A stretch of DNA of 64,000 bases from Massospora cicadina (GCA_022478985.1 JAKSZP010004177.1:1-64000); one strand, 5' to 3'. Shown: positions 19,179-30,872, numbered from the stretch's first letter. The notes: generated by a model not told the origin, from the sequence alone. A program made the numbers and translations.

Positions 19179-20370
19179 GTGTGGATAGAGTTAGCCACCA
19201 TAAATCAGAATGCCCCAAACTCAGCGGATCGTTGGGCATTCGCAGCCTTAGAAGAACAAGTCGCCAAGATGGAGGAAGGGATCAATAATGTTGTGAGTTC
19301 CAGGAACAAGTTAATTGAGATAGTAACTTTGTTAAAGAAAAAAAGGGGCTTAATTCGAGAGGTCTTATATCTGAAAATGGAGCAAGAGCAGATTGTGCTT
19401 GTTTGAGAAATTTCAGCAGTGATATAGAGCAACTGATTAAACAGGTCGAGGAACTTAAAACTCACAAATACAAATGTATTCCATTTGTGGCAAGAGATGC
19501 TGAAGAAAGAAGTCCTCATACAATAATTGGGTAGTCAAAAACCCCAAGAAACATGGCTCCTGCTTTTGCTGCCATTTTGGAGACGATGCCTGAAGTCACT
19601 CCTCACGTGAGCTGAGTGGTCAAACATAGAGAAGTGGTTAGAGATAACTCAAAGGAATTTAAGGAAATGCCAAAATTTCCAACGTACCGTCAATATAACA
19701 CCACAGCATTTTTTCTGACTGTTCAATATGACCATGTATGGCTACAGGGATCGTCAAAAGGCGTTGACAGTCATGAATTGCCTAGACACTGACTGTCAGA
19801 ACTTAATGTTACCCCACCTGGAGGGGGACAGCTGGTCATATGCAGAGGCAAAAGCAGCCATCATGAAGGAATTTGAGAGTCCGATGCACATGTCAAAGTG
19901 CAAACAGGAGTTTATGGGAATCCAGTTCCATAAAGATGAGTCTTTAGCAAGCTTCGCGGATCAGTTCTACCAGGAGTTGAAAATCCTGGTTGGAGCAAAG
20001 GTACTGGATGACTTCGATGCCAGAATCACCTTACAAGCAGCCCTTCAGCCCTATCACAATTTGCACTGCATAATGTCTTCCATGTTCACGTTGCAAATAC
20101 TACCTTTCAAATGGTAGATAATTTGAAAATTTTGGGTGCAACCTTTGATGCCCCAAACAGAATTTAAATCCAATCTAGGGTGCAATCCAAATCCCACAAA
20201 GGGGAAAAAAGGTGCTAAAAAGACAAACAACTGAACCATGCCAGTGAATAAGCCCAAGGAATTCAGATGGTTGAATAAGAAGGAAAAGGTCCGCTACCAA
20301 TGTGGTGGGAAAGGACATTTCGTTGTGCACTGCAAGAATCTTAAGTATTAAATCAATGTGGTCCAGGTGA
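19179..20370 (+). pseudogene. gag of A, with CCHC knuckle
   Basis: An N-terminal Glu/Lys/Leu-rich segment (19179-19406, e.g. EEQVAKMEEGINNVV) is probably coiled coil. The capsid-like region is the ORF 19728-20117, with DSWSYAEAKAAIMKEFESP and SLASFADQFYQELK, typical of the retrotransposon gag family. The knuckle at about 20290-20335 reads VRYQCGGKGHFVVHC; the first Cys of C-x2-C-x4-H-x4-C has become Arg. Gag forms the virus-like particle and packages RNA. Stops at 19404 and after 20117 break the frame. Confidence 0.8.
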
Positions 20371-20849
20371 AAGAGTTGGCTGCCAACAAGGAATGAGGAA
20401 AAGGGCCCGCGGACTATATGGTGAACAGTCTAGAGAAGCAGAGAAGCCTGTTCCTCCTGATATGATGACTGAGGAAATTGATATCAGTGATCTGTTCATG
20501 GATGAAGACGTACAAGATCAACTGTATCAATGGGTCGATTTTGACTTAAATGCAGTGACCAGATCCAGGGAGAAGGGAATTGACCTCATGATAAACCAAG
20601 GAAGTTTCCTGGCTGTACGCCCAACAACTGGTGGACAAGATTTGAACTTCCAAGAATCCCAAAGCTTTGTCTGAAGTCCGATTAGATGAGGCCAATCTGT
20701 CACTCCCCCTCAATGGCCTAAGAATTGCTTCCTGATTTATCGGCGCAAATTGTTCACATCCTCTATTTGGATAACAACGCCACTATACGCTCAGTAAAAA
20801 ATATATTGCAATACTCCAAGTGTACATATATAGACATACAAATGAATCA

Positions 20850-21180
20850 AGTGCGGGTGAGGGCGATTGTTGATAGCAGAGCGCCAATCAACATTGTCTA
20901 GACCAATCTGGTAAAGAGGATGAAGATCTCACTGGACTTGGAACATAAAATGGAGTATGGGACAACTGGGCCAGATACCACATCTTTTGTGGAGCGTATA
21001 GCGCTTTGCCAATAAAAGTTGGGTCATTGGTGGTATTTGCACCAGCAATAGTTTTGGCCAACCAAAACTATGACATTTTAATTAAAATGGAATTTCTATG
21101 AAAGTATGAAGTTAAATGTAAGTTTGAGGATAATATGTTGACCATATTGGATCAGACATTATCATTGGTATATCAGAAGG
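20850..21180 (+). pseudogene. protease of A
   Basis: A frame reads VRAIVDSRAPINIV at about 20860, with the active-site D-T-G-A-P changed to D-S-R-A-P. EYGTTGPDTTSF and NYDILI-like text follow; equivalents are EYGT / MLI in C and FGTTGPNNTHTLGAYSSLP in D. The enzyme would mature the polyprotein. Two substitutions at the active site and stops make it inactive. Confidence 0.75.
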
Positions 21181-21269
21181 ATGGTGAAGCTCCTCTGAAT
21201 AAGAGAAACAACTTAATCAATTTAATATATAATGATGGCATTGTCCTGATTTGATACCAATTAGTTGGT

Positions 21270-21671
21270 CAGAAGCAACGAGAAATGCCGACAGAAATCC
21301 TAGAGAACCAGGAAATTCCACTGAGGATTAAGAATGAGAGGACCATACCACCATGATCACAGATGATAGTTGACATGGGGTTGACATTGGAGATATCTGA
21401 GCCGTTGTATGGGGAGGTCGAAAGCCCCTGGAAGAAGTCCAGAGTAGAGCCTTGGTTGGCTCCTGGGATAATACTGCTGGGCCATGCAGGAATTCGAGTT
21501 CTCCTGACGAATTTAAGTGAAAAACTGATGAAGATCAGGAAGAATCAGATCGTTGAATTTGTTCATCTAATCCTGATGGCCGAATTGAGAAGATTCAAAG
21601 ATTTTGGGACTCTTGATAAAATGGGATTACTGGCAGGGGCAACTGAGAGAATTAACCTATTGGTTGATTGA
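21270..21671 (+). pseudogene. dUTPase-like domain of A
   Basis: From about 21363 the frame reads DMGLTLEISEPLYGEV, then WLAPGIILLGHAGIRVLLTN, then IRKNQIVEFVHL and KDFGTLDKMGLL. The order matches the trimeric dUTPase fold: the strand with I-P-x-G-x-Y-G, the G-V-I-D-x-D-Y-R-G loop, then G-D-R-I-A-Q-L. The catalytic Asp position in the second block is not Asp, and the P-R-S-G motif is absent. It lies between protease and RT, as in B and C. I infer a dUTPase-derived domain without catalytic activity. Confidence 0.6.
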
Positions 21672-21839
21672 GAGCAACACGCTGATATGTCAGAAGGCCA
21701 GTAAGAGGAGGTGCTTGAACTTTTCAAAATTTATCTGTAAGTATTTTCTCAGAACAACCACATTTTGGGATGCACAAGAAATGTAATCTACAAGGTCAAA
21801 GCTGGGGAAAATTTGCTGATCAGGGAGAGACTGATCTGA

Positions 21840-22500
21840 CAATTGAAAGTGGCTGAAGCAGTTTTAAAAGATGAAATCAGCAAACTATGAAGCATGGGCT
21901 TCTAGTTCTATCGTCAAGTCCCTGGGTGAGTCCAATTCTAATAGTGAAGAAAAAGGATGGCCCCAACCCGGTGGTTATTGTCTACCAAAAGCTGAATAAG
22001 ATTACAAATAAGGATTTTGTATCTCCTACCAAGAATCAACTATGAAATAAATTGATTGGGAGAAGCAAATTTTTTCTCTACGATGGACCTGATCTTGGGA
22101 TATTAACAAATTGACTTCTAAAAGAAGACCAAGAAAAATGCGCAATTATTACCGCGCAGAAACTATACCAACTGACAAAGATGCCCCAGGGTCTATGCAA
22201 TGCGCCTGCAACGTTCAAAAGGGCCATGGACGCTATACTGAGCGACTTGAAGTTGTCATGCAATCTGTTATACTTGGATGACATTAATGTGTTCATTAGG
22301 ACGTTTACTGATCACCTACACCCCTTGGAAAAAGCATTTAAGAGACTGTCTGCGGCTAAACATAAGATTAAGCTGAGAAAGTATCACTTCTTCGAAAAAG
22401 AGTTGAAATATCTTGGATTTATGATCAACTCTAGTGGATTGCAGCTGCAAGCCCAGAAGATAGAAGCCATATAACGGATGGCTGTGCCAAAGAGTGTCTG
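21840..22500 (+). pseudogene. reverse transcriptase of A
   Basis: It reads SPWVSPILIVKKKDGPNPVV, YQKLNKITNKDFV, then after a break MPQGLCNAPATFKRAMDAIL and NLLYLDDINVFIRTF, so the YLDD catalytic box is intact. YHFFEKELKYLGFMI gives the thumb-side block. The part 22181-22474 is uninterrupted, while stops break the fingers. This is the only copy here besides B with an intact x-x-D-D box. Confidence 0.9.
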
Positions 22501-22529
22501 AAACATTCAATTATTCCTTATGATGGTCG

Positions 22530-23070
22530 GATAGTATAGAAGATTTATTTGGGACTTCACCTGATAGCCAAGCTTTTATTCCATCTGTTGAAGGATCTAA
22601 AAAAAGGATTCATATGGGTTGAAGAAGTGCAGTAATCCTTTGATGAGCTATGCTGGTACTTAATAGATTCTTTAATTTTAAAATATCCAAATTTTGGTTG
22701 ATAGTTTATTAAACAAACTGATGCTTCATTGATGGCGATTGGCACCATACTATACCAAGTAGATGAACTTGGGGACAAACATCTGGTGGCATATGTGAGC
22801 TGAATACTCTCAGCCGCTGAGAGGAACTACACTGTAACTGAGCGTGAATGCCTGCAATCATTTATGCATGTAAGCAGTTTCAGGTGTACATTCACGGAAT
22901 GCACTTTAAAGTGGTGACAGACCACTTCTCGTTGCGTTGGCTCCCCAATTTGAGAGAACCAGAAGGATGACTGGCCCAATTAGCACTTAAGCTACAGGCT
23001 TATGATTACGAGATTGTCCTCCTAGCGGGGGCTTCCCACCAGAATGCAGATGGCTTATTGCAGCTACCAA
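22530..23070 (+). pseudogene. RNase H of A
   Basis: FIKQTDASLMAIGTILYQV, AAERNYTVTEREC and KVVTDHFSLRWL-like blocks in shifting frames match gypsy RNase H (first Asp in T-D-A-S, Glu in the E-R-x-Y-x-V-T-E-R-E region). The next two Asp-bearing blocks, around 22920 and 23045 (HQNADGLLQLP), are partly readable. Frames are broken at 22799 and 22850. Confidence 0.75.
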
Positions 23071-23199
23071 TGTCCAGATGGTATTCCCGCAGGTGGATGA
23101 GCTATTCCAGAGAATGGTCGATGGACAAATTGGGAACAAGCTCTAAGAAATTCAAGGTGCATTTTGGAAAGTGCTGGAAAAAACTGAGACCATGGATGG

Positions 23200-24290
23200 A
23201 CAAGTGTTTAAGAGTATTAACAGGAAGCGATTATTTTTCCCAAAGCCATTGGAAAGAGTAGTGATAGTACAAGCAGCCCACAAGGTTTTTGGGAATGGAG
23301 GCCTGAGGAAAACAACTGTACATATTCGCCAGTATTATTACTGGGAATCTAAACTACAATGTCGCAGATTATCTTGCTTGTTGCATGGAGTGCCAGCTGC
23401 ACAAGCTACATAAGAATACAACTGGATACTGAATGGTCCACCTGGATTTTCCTGGCATACAGTGTCCATCTATGTGATGGGACTGCTGACGATGAGCACA
23501 GGGGGAGTCAATTACATAATTTTTTCTATTGACCATCTCATGAGATGGGTTGAGATGAAAGCCCTGGCAAAAGTAGACGCTACCAGAACAGCGAAGTTCA
23601 TACTGAATCAAGTAGTATATCCCCATGGATTTCCGCAGGTCCTGGTTAGAGATAATGGGCCAAACTTCATTTTTCATGTGATCACATGACTGAATGAGAT
23701 AATGGGGATCAGAGGAGTTGTGTCAGTACCTTACTGGCCGGAAATGAATGGACTGGTAGAATGAGTTAATAGAACGCTGGCTGTGACGCTGAGGAAGCTG
23801 GTCTAAGGAAGAACTTCCATTTGGGGAATGTAACTAAGTTTGGTAATGTTAGCTTACAATAAAAATCATCATACAGTGGCATGAAAACGCCATTTGAGTT
23901 GCTATATGGGAGTAAGGCCATGTTGCCACCAATTTTATATCAAGTGGTTGAACCAACATTGGGGATGAGTGCTGAACAGTACTTGAACCAATTGATAAAT
24001 ATCCTGATTAAGATGTGATTGCAAGCATTTATACTATGTTGAAGAAAAGGATACAAGTGAGATTTATGGACAATAGGAACTGATTGGCCTTAGTGGAATA
24101 TCAAATAGGTGAAAGGTTGCCTTTTGCAATATGCATGGTTTCAGAAGAAGAAACAAACTAGATGTGTTGTGGTCAGGTTATTTGAAATTATTTCCAAGAT
24201 GATGACTGAAGACTACTCCAAGAATCTCTTGGATAGAAGAGATTTGAATCGAGTCCATGCTAAGTATTTGAAGTGATGGATCAATGAAAA
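23200..24290 (+). pseudogene. integrase of A
   Basis: The zinc-binding N-terminus reads AAHKVFGNGGLRKTTVHIRQYYYW. The core reads VNYIIFSIDHLMRWVEMKAL (first Asp), VYPHGFPQVLVRDNGPNF (second Asp) and MNGLVE-stop-VNRTLAV (third Glu followed by a TGA). A C-terminal block, SRIHAKYLK-like text near 24270, ends the protein. No chromodomain is seen. The longest clean part is 23462-23689. Confidence 0.85.
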
Positions 24291-24355
24291 AGAAACAAAA
24301 GAGTTCCCAAAGGACTGATGAACCATTAAGTTAGTCATGTCCTGATGATTAGGTC

Positions 24356-24416
24356 AAGTCCGAAAAAAGGACCTCTGAACCAATCTAGATGATTAAGTTC
24401 GAAAAAAGGACCTTTG
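24356..24416 (+). repeat. Short direct repeat downstream of A integrase
   Basis: AAGTCCGAAAAAAGGACCTC is followed 38 bp later by AAGTTCGAAAAAAGGACCTT. Each unit contains a small inverted repeat (GTCC/GGAC in the first). It may form small hairpins in RNA; no function can be assigned. Confidence 0.6.
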
Positions 24417-26276
24417 AATCATAGAAAATTGGTAGGTTTAAGTATCTAGGATCCAGTTTGGGGGAAAAATAAAAAAATGGACTGCTGAACTGAAACAAGG
24501 TCAAGTCCCATGGAAAAAAAGAAGAATAAAAATAAAAGATTGATAAAAGATATTGGAAAAAAGATTATGAACTGCTTAGAAAAGACCAATATAATTTTAT
24601 AAATTTCATTTTCATTCGTTGTCCTCAATACAGGGATGATTCCGCCTATGTTGCCTCTTAGGGGGAGTAAAGATGGATCATAGTAGGGATGAATAACCCA
24701 TCAAAATTGATTTGAGATTAGATGCTATTGAGGGCTAGACCTACACAAAACTAAGTTCTTTGAGTAGACGCAGATCCTTGCGAGAAAGTGACTAGGGGAA
24801 GAGAAATTGAAATGTTGGAAGAAGCCAATCGCAAAACCCCAGAGCGGGGAGGAAAGCAACAGTATAGAAAGAGGCAGTTGGCAAAAACCCTGAGGAATCC
24901 TGATATGGTACCAGAGCCAAAAGATTAGTCTTGAGCGCCTGACGACAGACTTTGTCAAGAACACTGGACATATGGGCTGGCAGCAAAAAAGGGATGCTTG
25001 ATGGTAGTTGACAAATTATGCCCCTACTAAAGCCATCAGTGGAAGATACCAATTGGGAAGCACCGGAGATGAGATAGTCATGCAGTGAGCAAATGGCATC
25101 CTGCAAGCAATGACTATGGGCTTCTCAGAAGCAAAGCTGAAGGAATGATGAAACCTGGGAGAGGCTGGAAGCTTCATGGACCAACTTCAAAGAACTTGGA
25201 TGGCAAAGCAAAGAGCATAAGCGGCAATATCCAAATCTAAGATGTTCTCAAGATTAGAGGGATTCAGCGCTAGGGACAAAGCCCCAGTGACTTGGGCCCA
25301 TAGTTCAGTGTAGTGAAGCTCAAAATAAAATCTGTTAATGATGGTGAGCTCAGTAGCCAAGACAGCGGGTTTGTAGTATTGTCCAAGTTGGAAGAGGAAC
25401 TCAGGAAGAAAGTCTGACCCAGCAAGTAAAGAGCAATCAAGAGCGAAAGGCATAATCTCAGGAGCATCCACAATTATGGTCAGTGCATCTGCAAAAGGAG
25501 CCAAATCCAGGAGAGTTTTGAAATCGAACTCTGGAATCTACAACAGAGGCAGAATTGGCTGAGAGTTGTTTGAAATGATCACAAGCCAGGTTTTGGAGGG
25601 ATTGGTTACCATTTTCAGTAATTTGATGGAAGGACTAGCCACTGGTGCCAGACTAGGCATGTAGGAATCCGGCTATTTAGGTGCTCACTGGCGCTAATGC
25701 CTCTGAATCCCACAAAGTTTTTAAAAAAAATAAAATATATGCGACTATAAAAATTGGGTTTTTTATAATTTTCTTAGAAATGAGGGGTAAGCAAAAAAGT
25801 GTCCTTTCTAATTTTCATTGATTGATATTTATATTAATTTTGAAGTTTGGAAGGAATTTGAGGATAGTTTCAGAATAGCTGCAATGCATTCCAAATTAGA
25901 AAATATGTGAAACTCCCCTATCAGATCGTGGGGAGAGTTAGCTAATTTTGGGAAAATGGACGTTGGAGCTTTTAGGCAAAATATTCTCATGCAGCAATAT
26001 CTTGATGTACCCCAACCAATCACCATACAAGAAAATATTCTCACCTGGGGCCTGCCGCCACACCTATAAAAGGGGTTGGCCCCTGCGCAGGTGTGGTGTA
26101 GGACTTGGTGATAGTTGGGGGATTACCTTCCGCTGGATTGCCCAAAGTCTGTTGTGCAATTGGTGACATCTGATCAATTGTTTTTATAGAAAGTGCCAAT
26201 GCTGGTTTCAAACTGGTGTTCCCCAGTTTACAGGGTTCCACCAAGAATCAGCCAGGGTCTTTTGTCCATTCTCATA

Positions 26277-26289
26277 TATATTTTTAATT
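26277..26289 (+). repeat. Target-site duplication, left, of SINE
   Basis: TATATTTTTAATT here and again at 26589-26601 flanks the SINE exactly. Confidence 0.85.
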
Positions 26290-26588
26290 TTATTTTATTT
26301 TATTTAACTGAGGCAAGCTGAACAGGAGACAGGCATTACCGAAAGAAAGAAAGAAATGACATGAAACCTGAACAGGGTCAACTCTGTTGAAGAAAGTTTT
26401 TCCACCTCCAGATTGGGACTCAAATTTTTCTGGTTACGTCATGGGTAAGGTTTTCGTGTTATGAGACCTACTAACCGCCAATAGCTTCCTTTGGCTGGCA
26501 CCCCAATTGATGTGCGAAGGGCGGGAATCGAACCTGCAACCTTCAGTTTGGTAGCTGTATGCCCTTACTGACTCGCCTTCCACCCCCC
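26290..26588 (-). mobile_element. tRNA-derived SINE, 299 bp
   Basis: On the minus strand the 5' end (26588) reads GGAAGGCGAGTCAGTAAGGG, resembling a tRNA D-arm / A box, then TACAGCTACCAAACTG like an anticodon arm (CTACCAA loop), and GGTTCGATTCC, a perfect RNA polymerase III B box, at about 26520-26530. A tRNA-unrelated body of about 200 bp follows, ending in TAAATAAAATAAAATAAAA. The 13-bp target duplication flanks it. As a SINE it would be transcribed from its internal promoter and moved by a LINE. The tail is A-rich, unlike the TTTAAA tail of the LINEs here. Confidence 0.85.
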
Positions 26589-26601
26589 TATATTTTTAAT
26601 T
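26589..26601 (+). repeat. Target-site duplication, right, of SINE
   Basis: Perfect copy of 26277-26289. Confidence 0.85.
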
Positions 26602-27407
26602 AGAATCGCTTGTAATGGCATTGGGGAATCACAAATGTCTGACATTTCCCTTTTTCAGTGGAACTCAACCTAAAGCATTCTTATTTTGAGCTGCAAAGGT
26701 AAATGTCTGATAAGGCGTAGGAGTCCTAGAAGGACCAAAACGCGGTTCCATCATGCATCCCAACTCTTCTTCTGGAAGAGCCAAAGATCTTAATCAGACA
26801 AACTGTTTAGAAGCTGCTGTTACCGTGACTCAGAATTTGACATATGAGCTGGATGAGAGGGGGGATATCAGACTTATAGTAAAGTTGACATTATACACTC
26901 TACACATTAAGCTCCAATTTCAGAGAAATTAAACTCAAAATTAATGGGATAAGCTCTCCAAAAAAAGAATCAGTAATGACTTGAGCCAAAAGGTTATGAG
27001 AGAAATAACAAGGGCGAACAGTAATAAGTATTCTTAATTGGGCTGCAAAACGAACATCAACGGCAAGAGTCTCCTGTCTAGGACAAGGAGAAATCAGGAA
27101 TTTGAGGATACCGGTCTAAGAAACCTGAATATGAAAGAGGGTCATATGCCCTGATGGGGGAAAACCAGAACCTGGGACTAATATTATCATGAGTAAATAT
27201 AATCAGCATGGCATGACAGTAGATCATGGGACCTTACTCTGAGTAAACAGTAGCAAGGAGGAAGAGGAAGAGAGCCTCATGCTGAATGTCGTCCTGAGAA
27301 CTGTTAAGTATTGGTGATCATACTTCACTTGAGCCAATGAAGTATTCAACTGAGTGTCTGAAGTGGTGTTCTCATGCCCCAGTCCTTTTCTCACTGTAAT
27401 TATAGGC

Positions 27408-27419
27408 AAGAGGGGGATG
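27408..27419 (+). promoter_or_regulatory. Polypurine tract of A
   Basis: AAGAGGGGGATG ends immediately before the TGTTGG start of the 3' LTR, the position of the plus-strand DNA primer in LTR elements. Confidence 0.75.
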
Positions 27420-28563
27420 TGTTGGGATTTTTGCCCATATTCCCAGCCTGCTAGATTACCAGGAATCGCTAGGGGATAATTTCCTAATAAAAGGTGAATT
27501 GGAAATTGGTGGACTCTAATTTCAAAGAAACTATGTTTGTGGGATTTTGGGATATTCGCCAGGTCATATCCATCAGGGATTGATCCAAATAAATACTTAA
27601 GATCTCATTGGGCAGAGTTGCCGATAAAATAGGGGCATCTGATAGTGATTAACTATCAGGTGTACCGACTGGGATCGGTTGGGTTTCATCACTGACTGAT
27701 TGGGAATGAGTAGTAGGTTGCGAGGCGAGTGATGCCGCCTGCAACTAGAAAATCAATCAGTTGGTTTGTGAACTGCTTTAATGGGTAATAAGTCCCATTA
27801 TCTAAGCAGGTCGCTAGCCAATTATGGCTGGTTTGCTTGGATCGAGAGGAAAACGTTAGGGACATGTTTTCCAACTCTTTCCATTTGAGGTCTTGAGGAT
27901 GTCCAATGATGGAATCCTAGCCAGGATGGGGAAGACCATCGCTGCTGAGATAAGGATGGGTGAATGAATGGCAATGGCTGTTGTTTCATCAAAGAGGTTC
28001 AACCGAGGGTTAGACAACTGAATCCCCACTATAAATTCCCTATAATTCACTAATAAAAAAACAGTCTAATAAAACTTTATAATCAGTTATATAGCTTTTC
28101 ATATAGTATATAGTTCAAGTAGTAAACTATTATCAGCTTTCAATTGTTATATTCTTCTCAAGGATATTATTGCTGTATGTGATAATTGGGAGACTCTTTG
28201 GGAAAAGAGTAAAGATATGAGTGGGGATCTATAGAAGAAGGAGATACAATTGGGGATTACTGCCGACTGTCTGTTGGACCAAAGAAACTATCACCAGGGA
28301 ATCTCAAAAGATTGGGTTGGACAGAATGAGGGAACGAATCCCTATATCAAGACATTTCAAGTAAATCAAGCAGTAATACTGGCCAAGCATTAGGCTGAGA
28401 TATAAGAATTCCACTCACCTATGGATAATAGTCGTCATACTATTATCAACCAATAGTATCATATACTATAAACACTGACAAAGTGTACAAGAACCAAACC
28501 TGTGCAGACAAAGTTTATTGGGGTTGTTTGATGATAGTAACCCAAAAACAATAAATTTTTTCA
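27420..28563 (+). repeat. 3' LTR of A
   Basis: 1144 bp matching 17956-19103; starts TGTTGGGATT and ends CA at 28563 followed by the CCAAG duplication. Divergence from the 5' LTR is a few percent by eye, so the insertion is not recent. Confidence 0.92.
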
Positions 28564-28568
28564 CCAAG
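28564..28568 (+). repeat. 5-bp TSD (CCAAG), right, of element A
   Basis: Second copy of the CCAAG duplication; sequence to its right continues the interrupted LTR of B. Confidence 0.85.
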
Positions 28569-29006
28569 CCTCAAATACACATTTGGTGGATTGCCTCTAA
28601 ATTAAATGATGTTGATGTATGACAAATAATGAGTGGATAGCCTTGAAATAAAGTGATTGTGAATTCAATAAATAGTAACTCTGCTGGAACCAATGAGAAT
28701 ATGATGGAATAAATATTCTAAGTAAAATGATTAATATCAACTGAAGTTGCTGATACATAAGCAATACGAGTGGATTGAAGTAGAAATATTGTTAATAGGA
28801 AAATTGAGATGAGCAGAAGTAATCTGTTGTTTAATATTAAATAAATAAAGTGGTTTGGCTGAAGAAATTGCTTCATATTTTAGTACAATCTTTGCATTTG
28901 TTTCATGGGCTAAAAGATCTCCATATTGTCCACCCGTTGCTCATTGGGCTTGACCCTGCGCATAAACCCTATAGCGTATCTCAACAATTCTGCCAAAAAT
29001 ATAATA
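28569..29006 (+). repeat. 5' LTR of B, remainder
   Basis: Bases 28569-28800 match the 3' LTR at 49398-49620 (e.g. GTGGATTGCCTC / GTGGATTTCCTC and ATAATGAGTGGAT). The rest is not matched in the window because LINE-4 cuts the 3' LTR. It ends just before the PBS. Confidence 0.85.
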
Positions 29007-29007
29007 G

Positions 29008-29026
29008 TGGTGCTCACTACAGGGGG
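29008..29026 (+). promoter_or_regulatory. Primer-binding site of B
   Basis: TGGTGCTCACTACAGGGGG, identical in its first 18 bases to the PBS of A and directly after the LTR. Confidence 0.8.
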
Positions 29027-29059
29027 CCCATTGATCAACAACCAAAATAACAAAATAAA

Positions 29060-30300
29060 AATCTAGGCTTCAGCTATGTTACATCAGGCCTGCACTGATG
29101 GGGAATCTTTCTGGCACACTAGCCCAAATAAATATGTGAAAATTAGATTTTCCTTGGACGATGTGCTCAAAAGGTAGGATAATCTTAAGGAGTTTTGTAT
29201 TAATAATCTGCATCTGTTTGATTGCGGCGGGAGCATCCATGGATTCTTTGAGCAATTTGAGTTTAAAGCGGAAGGAAGTTTAGATCTTTAAGAGTAAAAT
29301 TATTATACGTCTTGGATGTTGGAAGAGCCAACCAAGTTACAGGATATCTTCCTAACTATTCCGTTACATACCAAGAAGTGAAGGATACTGTGCTTCAGTT
29401 TCTTGAAGGAACTGCAAAGATGTCACAGCAGAAGGCTGAGTTCTTTATTATTGGATTCAGCATAATTAGACCCTAACCGCATTTGATGATCAATTTACGC
29501 TGGAAGCTCATGTGTTAATTGGGGCAGGGACTTTATCTGAATCCAACATATGCATAGCAATAACTTCTTTAGGGAAGCATACTGAAATCTTTACAATGTC
29601 TTGGGTCCAAATTTAGAGAATGTCGTACCCTTGCTTAAAATTGTTCATTTTTGCGCCGTCTATCTGCTACCTTTTCACAGCCCAATATAGTGTGGAAACT
29701 TACCGCAACCGCTGCCAGACTTTCTTATTTGGGAAAATTATCACACCCTGTTCAGAGTCCTCCTAGTAACCCCTAGCCTTGTTATCACTACTCGCCTCAC
29801 CCTCAACCAAGTTACCATCAGCAGTTCAACTATTAAGCTGGGCCTGTTTACACTGATTAAACCTAGTCCAACTATTTTATGTGGACCATCTTACAACAAT
29901 CAAGGATGCATGACCTATGGGGTCAATTTTTTTATTTTTGGTTGCCCTGGCACCTGGTAAGAGGTGCTCCAATCTTTGGGTCCATTACCTACCACAGGAT
30001 TAGTACAATCAGGTAAAAGTTAGAGCGAAGTAGAGATGGGACTCTCTACCTCCACTATTACAACCACAAACGTCCTACCTGAACCTATCCACATACATTA
30101 GTGGAAGTCCCGCAGTATGACAACACAATCCTACATCAGCAGCCAGTTTAAGGGGTGAATGTATTGACATGATTACAAACCAAGGACACTGCAGAAGGAG
30201 GACCACAGAAGCAGCCAAAGCCTTATTACTGTCAAATGTTAGACAAATTTCTACAGACGATCTAGATCTGTCCTCGAATGCGCCTCTCTTAAAGGGGGTA
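29060..30300 (+). pseudogene. gag of B, heavily decayed
   Basis: Readable remnants include YQEVKDTVLQFLEGTAKMS and a Pro/Gln-rich part around 29750-29880 (SHPVQSPPS, HPQPSYHQQF), like the linker before the nucleocapsid in C gag. No knuckle can be read. Position between PBS and protease gives the call. Confidence 0.6.
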
Positions 30301-30459
30301 AACGCCGCCCTCCCTGTGGACGCTATTGGTAAAAAGTACCCCTAAAGTTAGTGAGGGTATTATAAGCTTTTTTGGGAAAAGAGATTTGTTAAATGTCCAA
30401 TTTTTAAACAATCAGAATTCTCTTAATCTGATTGTACATACTGGGACTTTGTCATAGCA

Positions 30460-30800
30460 AAAACCTGAGTCTGCGCTATAATCAATACGGGTTCTCCAGT
30501 TAACATAGTGTCCATAAAAAGGGTAGAAAAGTTGACATTAAAGCCTATTGTAGAACATCACATTGTTTATGGGAATGCATGCGCGGAAAGCACGGTCTCT
30601 GAGGGAGCGTACAATGCGTTACTCTTGCAGTTAGGGTCAATTGTCATTGTAGCTCCAGCGATTGTGCTACCAAACTGATAACTACAACAAGATAAATTTA
30701 ACTGCTTTTATGTGACACTTTGAGGCTGTTGTTAATAGGATGGTGGAGACCTTCGAAATTTGGGGGCACCAGATCCCAATCTACTTACCTCCAGAGTAGT
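30460..30800 (+). pseudogene. protease of B
   Basis: In shifting frames the blocks SPVNIV, VYGNACAESTVSEGAYNALL, LGSIVIVAPAIVLPN and IPIYLPP-like text match C (APVNIVSTQLV, STVSKGAYSALPLQFGS, VVLPNNHYN). The catalytic Asp-Ser/Thr-Gly cannot be read cleanly. Inactive. Confidence 0.7.
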
Positions 30801-30872
30801 ACCGAAGGATCTGGCGCACATGGGTCATATCAACCTGGCATATAGTCATTTGGTGATTTCGGTTCACTATCT

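Larger units (their letters stand above)
24725..27409 (-). pseudogene. Long antisense open region of A, unknown product
   Basis: Between integrase and the polypurine tract the minus strand is open in long blocks: 27409-27224, 27180-26890 (few stops), 26244-26041, 25690-25187 and 25106-24725. The sequence looks protein-like: balanced hydrophobic and polar, e.g. NPSNLENILDLDIAAYALCF and IDQMSPIAQQTLGNPAEG. I do not recognise a family. A SINE splits it at 26290-26588 and 25700-26040 is not open. Antisense extra ORFs near the 3' LTR are known in some plant gypsy elements. It could instead be another element's gag inserted in reverse. Confidence 0.4.
17956..28563 (+). mobile_element. Gypsy element A, 10.6 kb, with both LTRs
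   Basis: Complete outline: LTRs of about 1.14 kb (17956-19103, 27420-28563), PBS, gag, protease, dUTPase-like, RT, RNase H, integrase, then an extra 2.7-3 kb before the polypurine tract AAGAGGGGGATG at about 27408-27419. The extra segment holds an antisense open region and a SINE. TSD is CCAAG and the host site is the 5' LTR of B. Stops throughout the polyprotein make it non-functional, but the outline is intact. Confidence 0.9.

Noticed and set aside
20841..24290. In-frame TGA codons as sign of an altered genetic code
   Set aside because: TAA and TAG stops and frameshifts are also common in the same elements, and TGA often replaces CGA or TGC/TGT as expected from decay.
24356..24416. Two spaced repeats as a CRISPR array
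   Set aside because: Only two imperfect units, in a eukaryotic retrotransposon.
26500..26588. A functional tRNA gene on the minus strand
   Set aside because: B box and anticodon-like loop are good, but the arms do not pair well, the sequence runs into a long body with an A-rich tail, and 13-bp target duplications enclose the whole. It is a SINE head.
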